Shown: in pieces, positions 6,974-10,673 of the stretch
How positions within the stretch are numbered: the stretch's first letter is position 1
How the letters are laid out: each line of letters opens with the position of its first letter
From: Burkholderiaceae bacterium
Lineage (GTDB): Bacteria > Pseudomonadota > Gammaproteobacteria > Burkholderiales > Burkholderiaceae_C
Length of the DNA stretch: 10,673 bases
Assembly: GCA_023262365.1 (NCBI GenBank)
Contig: JALRBF010000072.1
Location: 1 to 10,673 of the forward strand
Direction: 5' to 3'
The notes under the pieces: model-generated
Seen by the model: the letters and a program-made list of their open reading frames with translations, nothing else
Told to the model about the DNA's origin: nothing
Databases searched by the model: none
Program-made: the position numbers and the translations under genes

Positions 6974-9360
6974 GCGCTGGCCCGAAAATCACGCCGACAC
7001 ACGCCACGCGCGCTGCAATGGGTGCAGGCGTCCCAGTGACCCATGGCGGGCATGGCGGCGCCTTGGCGCAAGCGCTGCCAGTCGTCCCCCAGGTGCGCCA
7101 GGCTTTGCTCGCATTCGTCTGGCGTGGCGCTTGAGACGTGCATGGCCACCGGCTGGTCGGCCTGGACCACGCCGCTGTCGCTTAGGGTAAGGTAGGCCAT
7201 GGTCACCGGTGTATCGGGGTGGTGATGCCGCCACAGCGCCGTGTACACCGCCGCTTGCCAGTCCTCGGCCGGCTCGGCCAGTCGGCGACGCGTCTTGTCC
7301 TTGCGCTCAAACTTGTAATCCACGATGCGCCAGCCCGCCGCCGTGGCCAACTGATCCACCCGGTCCATGGTGCCTATCAACGTGGCGTCTTGCCACGGCA
7401 TACCCAGGCGGTGCTCCACCCCGTGGCATTGCACCCCTTGCGCCAGGTCGGCCTGCCACTGGGCCAAGTAGGCACGCGCCAAATGGGGCCACAACGGCGC
7501 AAAGGGCAAAAACCGTGCCTCCGACAAGTGGTGCGCGGCGCGCGCGTCCTCGGCGCAGGCCATCAACCATGCCTCTTGCTGCTGCGGCGCCTCGTATTGG
7601 CGCGGGTCGGCGTGAAAACGCTGCAACACCTCGTGCAGCCAAGTGCCCAGCTCGCGCCGCGTGGGCAGCGGCTGCACCTCATCGGGCAAGCGCAGCCCCA
7701 ACACGTCGTGCACAAAAAACTGGTACGGGCACTGCCGCAACCGACGCAAACTGGTGGCCGAGACCTTGGCTGGCAGCTGCGCCGGGGCACTCGGTGCCGG
7801 CGCGGGCGGCACCGAGGCACGCCACGCCTGCGCCAGCACGCCCGGGGTCGAGCCCGCATCGTAACGCGTTGGCTCAGCCACCGAAGCGCGCTGCAGCCAG
7901 GGTGAAGGCAGCAACGCTTCAGCGCCTTGCTGCTGACGCCACAACGCATCCACCTGTGGCATGCGCGTGAGGCAGGCAAAAGTGTGTGCCGCACGTTGGC
8001 TTAACTCGACCCGTGTGGGCAAGCCCAGCGCCTGCCGCTGGGCCGAGGACAGGCCAGCGGGCAGTGTGGGCGCCACTGGCAAACTCACGTGGTCACAACC
8101 GGGCACCACCCACCGGTCAAACGCACGCCCCAGGGTATGCGACATGGGCAACACCACCACCTGCGCCTCACCCACTGGGCGCGGCGGCACAAAACTCTCG
8201 CCCTCAAGCACCTCCCGCACCCAACGCACAAACACCGTGGCTGTCATGGGCCGCTCAATATCATCCGAGGCACCCTGCCAGCGCGCGACCGGATGGTCCA
8301 AGCCCAGGGCCAAGGCGACTTGCTCGGCCGCGGCGTCGCTTTGCCAATTCAGGGCTTGCGCCACCGGCGTCCATGCCTGCTGCAGGCGCTGCAGCCAATC
8401 CCAAATGGGCTGCCTGCCCCGCCAGCCCATGGCCTCTTGCTGCAGCAGCGCCCACAGCTCAGCACCCGCGCGCGTGGTCGACAAACGCCACCCCGCCTCA
8501 TCGTGCACCTGCACACCACGCGCCATCAGCCACGCCGCGGCGCGGCGCACCACGCGTCGGTCTTGCGAGACCAAGGCCACGCGCTGCCCACCAGCTTGCT
8601 GCAAACCGTGCCACACCAGCCCGGCGGCGCTAAGCGCCTCGTGCGCCAGGTCGTGGCACGCCGTCACACGCAGCGCCCCGGCCTTGGCCACAGGCTCCAG
8701 CGCGGGCAACGCCAGCCCCCGCTCGCCCCATTGTCGCAGCAACGCCTGCGGCAGCGGACTCGCGTCCCCAGGCAACACGGCCAGCCAATCGGTTTGCTCA
8801 CGGGTGGCGGGTGCCCACAACACGTCGGTGGCGCACCGACTGTGCCCCACCCAAGCCGCGGCGGTGGCCCACAACGCCCCCTCCCAATGCTGGGTTTGAC
8901 CCACCCAACCGCTGTGTAAGGCACGCGTCACCCGCTCGGCCCAAGCGCCCCGCTGGTCAGGGGCCTGCGCCTGCGCCAGAGGCCACAACACCGCCGCGTT
9001 CTGCCGCAACACGTCTGCCATGCCAGCGGCCCAGGGGCCGCTCCGCTGCACAAATCCCAAACGACGCCACATGCTTTGCGCCACCAGCACATCGCGCCCG
9101 GCATGACCAGCAAAATCGTCGGCCAAGGCGCGCCAGGGCGCCAGGCGTCTGGCCCAAACGGCAGGGGTTTCCATACGCGGCACCGGACCGGGCCAATGGT
9201 GCTGCCAGGCCGCTCGCGCTTCGGGAATGAGCTGCGCAAAAGGCACCAAAAGCACCGCGCGCCACGGCGGCGTGCCGTGCTGCTGCAACCGCTGCGCCAG
9301 CGGCTGCAAGCTGGCATGCCAATGCCACGCCGGCGCGCCTTGGCATACGGTTTCTGTCAC
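6970..9360 (-). CDS. addB: AddB-type PD-(D/E)XK nuclease with iron-sulfur cysteines
   Basis: This is the second subunit of the AddAB nuclease, which normally cuts one of the two strands at broken DNA ends. Of 796 residues, the N-terminal part is a degenerate helicase fold: no Walker A is visible, and the start ([13 protein letters not shown], 36-48) resembles the inactive helicase domain of AddB proteins. The C-terminal nuclease has H576 ([11 protein letters not shown]), D666 (GTMDRVD), D681 and K683 (DYK) and Q702. Four cysteines expected to hold an iron-sulfur cluster flank it: C544 (CPYQFF), then C779, C782 and C788 in a C-x2-C-x5-C pattern. It is shorter than many AddB proteins (about 1000 or more). 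The start is GTG (9358-9360); an in-frame TTG at 9373-9375 is an alternative. It diverges from trxA and is followed by addA with an ATGA overlap. Confidence 0.88.
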   Translation of the reverse strand: MTETVCQGAPAWHWHASLQPLAQRLQQHGTPPWRAVLLVPFAQLIPEARAAWQHHWPGPVPRMETPAVWARRLAPWRALADDFAGHAGRDVLVAQSMWRRLGFVQRSGPWAAGMADVLRQNAAVLWPLAQAQAPDQRGAWAERVTRALHSGWVGQTQHWEGALWATAAAWVGHSRCATDVLWAPATREQTDWLAVLPGDASPLPQALLRQWGERGLALPALEPVAKAGALRVTACHDLAHEALSAAGLVWHGLQQAGGQRVALVSQDRRVVRRAAAWLMARGVQVHDEAGWRLSTTRAGAELWALLQQEAMGWRGRQPIWDWLQRLQQAWTPVAQALNWQSDAAAEQVALALGLDHPVARWQGASDDIERPMTATVFVRWVREVLEGESFVPPRPVGEAQVVVLPMSHTLGRAFDRWVVPGCDHVSLPVAPTLPAGLSSAQRQALGLPTRVELSQRAAHTFACLTRMPQVDALWRQQQGAEALLPSPWLQRASVAEPTRYDAGSTPGVLAQAWRASVPPAPAPSAPAQLPAKVSATSLRRLRQCPYQFFVHDVLGLRLPDEVQPLPTRRELGTWLHEVLQRFHADPRQYEAPQQQEAWLMACAEDARAAHHLSEARFLPFAPLWPHLARAYLAQWQADLAQGVQCHGVEHRLGMPWQDATLIGTMDRVDQLATAAGWRIVDYKFERKDKTRRRLAEPAEDWQAAVYTALWRHHHPDTPVTMAYLTLSDSGVVQADQPVAMHVSSATPDECEQSLAHLGDDWQRLRQGAAMPAMGHWDACTHCSARGVCRRDFRASA

Positions 9361-9392
9361 AATGAGTGCCCCAACGCAACCGACGGTTTAAA

Positions 9393-9398
9393 AGAGGA
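9393..9398 (+). promoter_or_regulatory. Ribosome binding site of trxA
   Basis: AGAGGA lies eight bases before the ATG at 9406. It settles that start over the much longer open frame beginning at 9076, whose upstream part overlaps addB antisense and does not resemble thioredoxin. Confidence 0.75.
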
Positions 9399-9405
9399 AA
9401 GCCCC

Positions 9406-9738
9406 ATGTCCAGCGATCTTATCCGCCACACCACCGACGCCGAATTTGAACAACACGTGGTGCAGTCCAGTACCCCCGTGCTGGTCGATTTTTGGGCTGA
9501 ATGGTGTGGACCATGTCGCATGGTAGCGCCTATCCTTGACGACATCGCCCAAGGTTACCAAGGCAAGCTCACCGTGGCCAAACTCAACGTAGACGAAAAC
9601 CGCGAGGTGCCGGCCAAACTCGGCATCCGGGGTATACCCACGCTCATGTTGTTCAAAGACGGGCAGCTGGCCGCCACCAAAGTCGGTGCCCTCAACAAGG
9701 CCCAACTCACCGCGTTTATCGACGAGCAACTGACCTAG
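9406..9738 (+). CDS. trxA: Thioredoxin 1
   Basis: This cytoplasmic disulfide reductase is recycled by thioredoxin reductase and supplies electrons to ribonucleotide reductase, methionine sulfoxide reductase and others. The 110-residue protein is family-typical in length. The active site WCGPC is at 33-37 (catalytic C34 and C37), preceded by VDFWAE. The buried Asp equivalent is probably D28, the cis-proline is P78 in GIPT, and the C-terminal VGALNK (93-98) is standard. The gene is divergent from addB, with only 45 bases between the starts, so any promoter must overlap the first codons of addB. rho follows 214 bases downstream in the same direction, as in the trxA-rho region of Escherichia coli. 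Confidence 0.97.
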   Translation: MSSDLIRHTTDAEFEQHVVQSSTPVLVDFWAEWCGPCRMVAPILDDIAQGYQGKLTVAKLNVDENREVPAKLGIRGIPTLMLFKDGQLAATKVGALNKAQLTAFIDEQLT

Positions 9739-9745
9739 CCCAGAC

Positions 9746-9776
9746 CCTGGTGCAACCGGCGTGGCCCAGGCGCCGG
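9746..9776 (+). terminator. Possible hairpin after trxA (terminator not proven)
   Basis: A 6-bp stem CCGGCG (9756-9761) / CGCCGG (9771-9776) with a 9-base loop starts 17 bases past the trxA stop. A competing pair, CCTGG (9746-9750) / CCAGG (9766-9770), uses overlapping bases, so the two folds exclude each other. C-rich sequence follows instead of a T run, so this is not a canonical intrinsic terminator. It could be an RNA 3'-end stabiliser, part of a Rho-dependent terminator, or incidental. Confidence 0.3.
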
Positions 9777-9805
9777 CACCCCCTCTCACCCGGACGCCTG
9801 GCCGC

Positions 9806-9835
9806 TTGTAAATCCCGCCGGCCACCCCCTATAAT
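9806..9835 (+). promoter_or_regulatory. rho: Probable sigma-70 promoter of rho
   Basis: A perfect -10 box TATAAT (9830-9835) is preceded, with an 18-base spacer, by TTGTAA (9806-9811), which matches the -35 consensus at four of six positions. Predicted transcription starts near 9842, giving a leader of about 110 bases before the rho ATG. An inverted repeat TGGCCG (9799-9804) / CGGCCA (9819-9824) brackets the -35 box and could be an operator or chance. Confidence 0.65.
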
Positions 9836-9838
9836 CAA

Positions 9839-9940
9839 CGTCGACACGCCACGTTCTCGCGTCGATGGCGCTGTGCCTTATCTCTGCAAGCGGGTACCTC
9901 ACTCGCTTTCGCCCTCACCCTTTTTTCTTTTTGCATTACC
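9839..9940 (+). promoter_or_regulatory. rho leader: two hairpins and a pyrimidine-rich tract
   Basis: From about the predicted transcript start the leader can fold into a first stem (9839-9848 with 9858-9867; nine pairs including one G-U, one mismatch, 9-base loop). A second stem follows: AAGCGGGT (9888-9895) with ACTCGCTT (9901-9908), eight pairs including one G-U, loop ACCTC. A C/T-rich, G-poor tract (about 9899-9940) runs on, including TTTTTTCTTTTT. The T-rich part begins 12 bases after the second hairpin, too far for a standard intrinsic terminator. Because rho is autogenously attenuated through its leader in Escherichia coli, this unstructured, C-over-G stretch could serve as a Rho loading region. 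That role is inference. Confidence 0.4.
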
Positions 9941-9952
9941 AGGCGGTACGCC

Positions 9953-10600
9953 ATGCACCTATCCGAACTTAAAGCGCTGCACATTTCTGACCTGCTCAAG
10001 CAAGCCGAAGCCCTCGAAATTGAGAACACCGGCCGCATGCGCAAGCAAGAGCTGATCTTTGCCATCATCAAAAAACACGCCCGTGCCGGCGAACTGGTGC
10101 ATGCCGACGGCGTGCTTGAGGTGCTACCCGACGGCTTTGGCTTTTTGCGCGCGCCTGAGGCCAGCTACACCGCAGCCACCGACGACATCTACATCTCGCC
10201 GAGCCAAATTCGCCGCCTTAACCTGCACACCGGCGACTTGATTGAGGGTGAGGTACGCACCCCCAAAGACGGCGAACGCTACCTGGCGCTGAACAAGCTC
10301 GAGGCGGTTAATGGTCGCCCCCCCGAAGAGAACAAACACAAAATCATGTTTGAAAACCTCACGCCGCTGTTCCCCGACGAACACATGCGGCTTGAGCGCG
10401 ACATCAAAAGCGAAGAGAACATCACCGGGCGCATCATTGACATCATTGCCCCCATTGGCAAAGGTCAGCGCGCGTTGCTGGTGGCGCCGCCCAAAAGCGG
10501 CAAAACCGTCATGATGCAACACATTGCCCACGCCATCACCGCCAACAACAGCACAAACAGGACGCAGGCAGCCAGGGCCTTGAGGTATTTCATGATTTGA
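9953..10600 (+). CDS. rho: Transcription termination factor Rho, N-terminal 199 codons, truncated at a junction
   Basis: Rho is the hexameric RNA helicase that ends transcription at Rho-dependent sites. Present are the N-terminal helical domain (about 1-47), the cold-shock RNA-binding fold with the RNP motif DGFGFL (60-65), the linker, and Walker A APPKSGKT (178-185). Rho similarity ends at residue 199 (ITANN, base 10549), where the family continues with the Walker B half of the ATPase domain. The last 16 codons (to the TGA at 10598-10600) do not resemble Rho. About half of the usual 420 residues are missing, including Walker B, the Q- and R-loops and the subunit interface, so this product could not work. 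AGGCGG (9941-9946) is a modest ribosome site. The break most likely reflects a chimeric join or rearrangement. Confidence 0.93.
   Translation: MHLSELKALHISDLLKQAEALEIENTGRMRKQELIFAIIKKHARAGELVHADGVLEVLPDGFGFLRAPEASYTAATDDIYISPSQIRRLNLHTGDLIEGEVRTPKDGERYLALNKLEAVNGRPPEENKHKIMFENLTPLFPDEHMRLERDIKSEENITGRIIDIIAPIGKGQRALLVAPPKSGKTVMMQHIAHAITANNSTNRTQAARALRYFMI
10550..10593 (-). CDS. Start of an unidentified gene with a hydrophobic N-terminus (cut at the rho junction)
   Basis: From the ATG at 10591-10593 the minus strand reads [14 protein letters not shown], a Lys-bearing, hydrophobic start typical of a signal peptide or first membrane helix. The ATG overlaps the stop of the upstream GtrA-like frame in an ATGA, the usual sign of two genes in one operon. 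The gene is lost at about 10550, where rho sequence begins; the open frame then runs on through antisense rho to a TGA at 10465-10467. Function cannot be assigned from so little. Confidence 0.4.
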
Positions 10601-10673
10601 AGACGAGGTATTTATTGCCCAAAAAGCTGCCAGCCATTTGAAAGCCCGTGGCCACGAGAACTCCCACGCGGTA
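10590..10673 (-). CDS. C-terminus of a probable GtrA-like membrane protein (cut by the right edge)
   Basis: Twenty-seven codons enter from the right edge and end at TGA (10590-10592). The peptide [20 protein letters not shown] then KYLVFKS is hydrophobic and ends in a GNKYLVFK pattern. This resembles the C-terminal helix and NKxxVF tail of GtrA-family proteins (PF04138), four-helix membrane proteins linked to polysaccharide or lipid-linked sugar export. The match is by eye on a short fragment, so the family call is moderate. It overlaps the next gene by four bases. It faces rho, convergently, across the suspected junction. Confidence 0.45.
   Translation of the reverse strand, partial: YRVGVLVATGFQMAGSFLGNKYLVFKS

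Noticed and set aside
9076..9405. A 110-residue N-terminal extension of thioredoxin starting at 9076.
   Set aside because: The extension is antisense to addB, unlike thioredoxin, and the ATG at 9406 has a good ribosome site and gives the normal family length.
9919..9934. The T-rich run before rho as an intrinsic terminator for trxA.
   Set aside because: The nearest hairpin ends 12 bases before the T run begins, and a promoter lies between trxA and this point; it fits better as part of the rho leader.
10550..10673. An insertion sequence end interrupting rho.
   Set aside because: No transposase motif, terminal inverted repeat or target duplication is visible; the sequence reads as two overlapping genes on the minus strand instead.
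1..10673. tRNA, rRNA, CRISPR, toxin-antitoxin, phage or defence genes.
   Set aside because: I saw no regularly spaced repeats, tRNA-like folds or marker motifs of these on either strand. AddAB is a general repair complex that can also degrade phage DNA, but nothing here marks a dedicated defence island.

Overview
The window looks like a chromosomal segment of a GC-rich betaproteobacterium, probably Burkholderiales and possibly Comamonadaceae. This is inferred from the character of the Rho, SMC, ModABC and AddAB proteins and from the trxA-rho neighbourhood, not from any search. Coding density is very high and no gap between genes exceeds about 215 bases. I see no tRNA, rRNA, CRISPR array, insertion sequence or phage gene.

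Layout, left to right. The left edge carries the first 130 codons of smc on the minus strand, starting at TTG. Then seven minus-strand genes lie head to tail. In transcription order (right to left) they are addB (6970-9360), addA (3701-6973), a cytochrome c' (3254-3700), a membrane-anchored class I cytochrome c (2700-3203), and modA, modB, modC (2660 down to 498). Junctions are tight: addB/addA overlap by 4 bases, addA abuts cytochrome c', modA abuts modB, and modB/modC overlap by 14 bases. They could be transcribed as one unit, though their jobs differ: double-strand break repair, periplasmic haem proteins and molybdate uptake. smc continues in the same direction after modC.

On the plus strand, diverging from addB across only 45 bases, is trxA (9406-9738). 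A 214-base leader region with a perfect TATAAT box and two hairpins follows, then rho (from 9953). Neighbouring trxA and rho is an arrangement also known from Escherichia coli.

Two genes are broken. modC has a one-base frameshift in a run of seven C (773-779), exactly in the ABC signature motif. rho stops matching Rho after codon 199 (base 10549), just past its Walker A motif. The last ~124 bases instead encode, on the minus strand, the C-terminus of a probable GtrA-like membrane protein overlapping the start of another gene. Two genes interrupted at one junction suggest a chimeric contig end or a rearrangement. Most of the window is ordinary housekeeping and accessory metabolism; I did not find a convincing new defence or mobile system.
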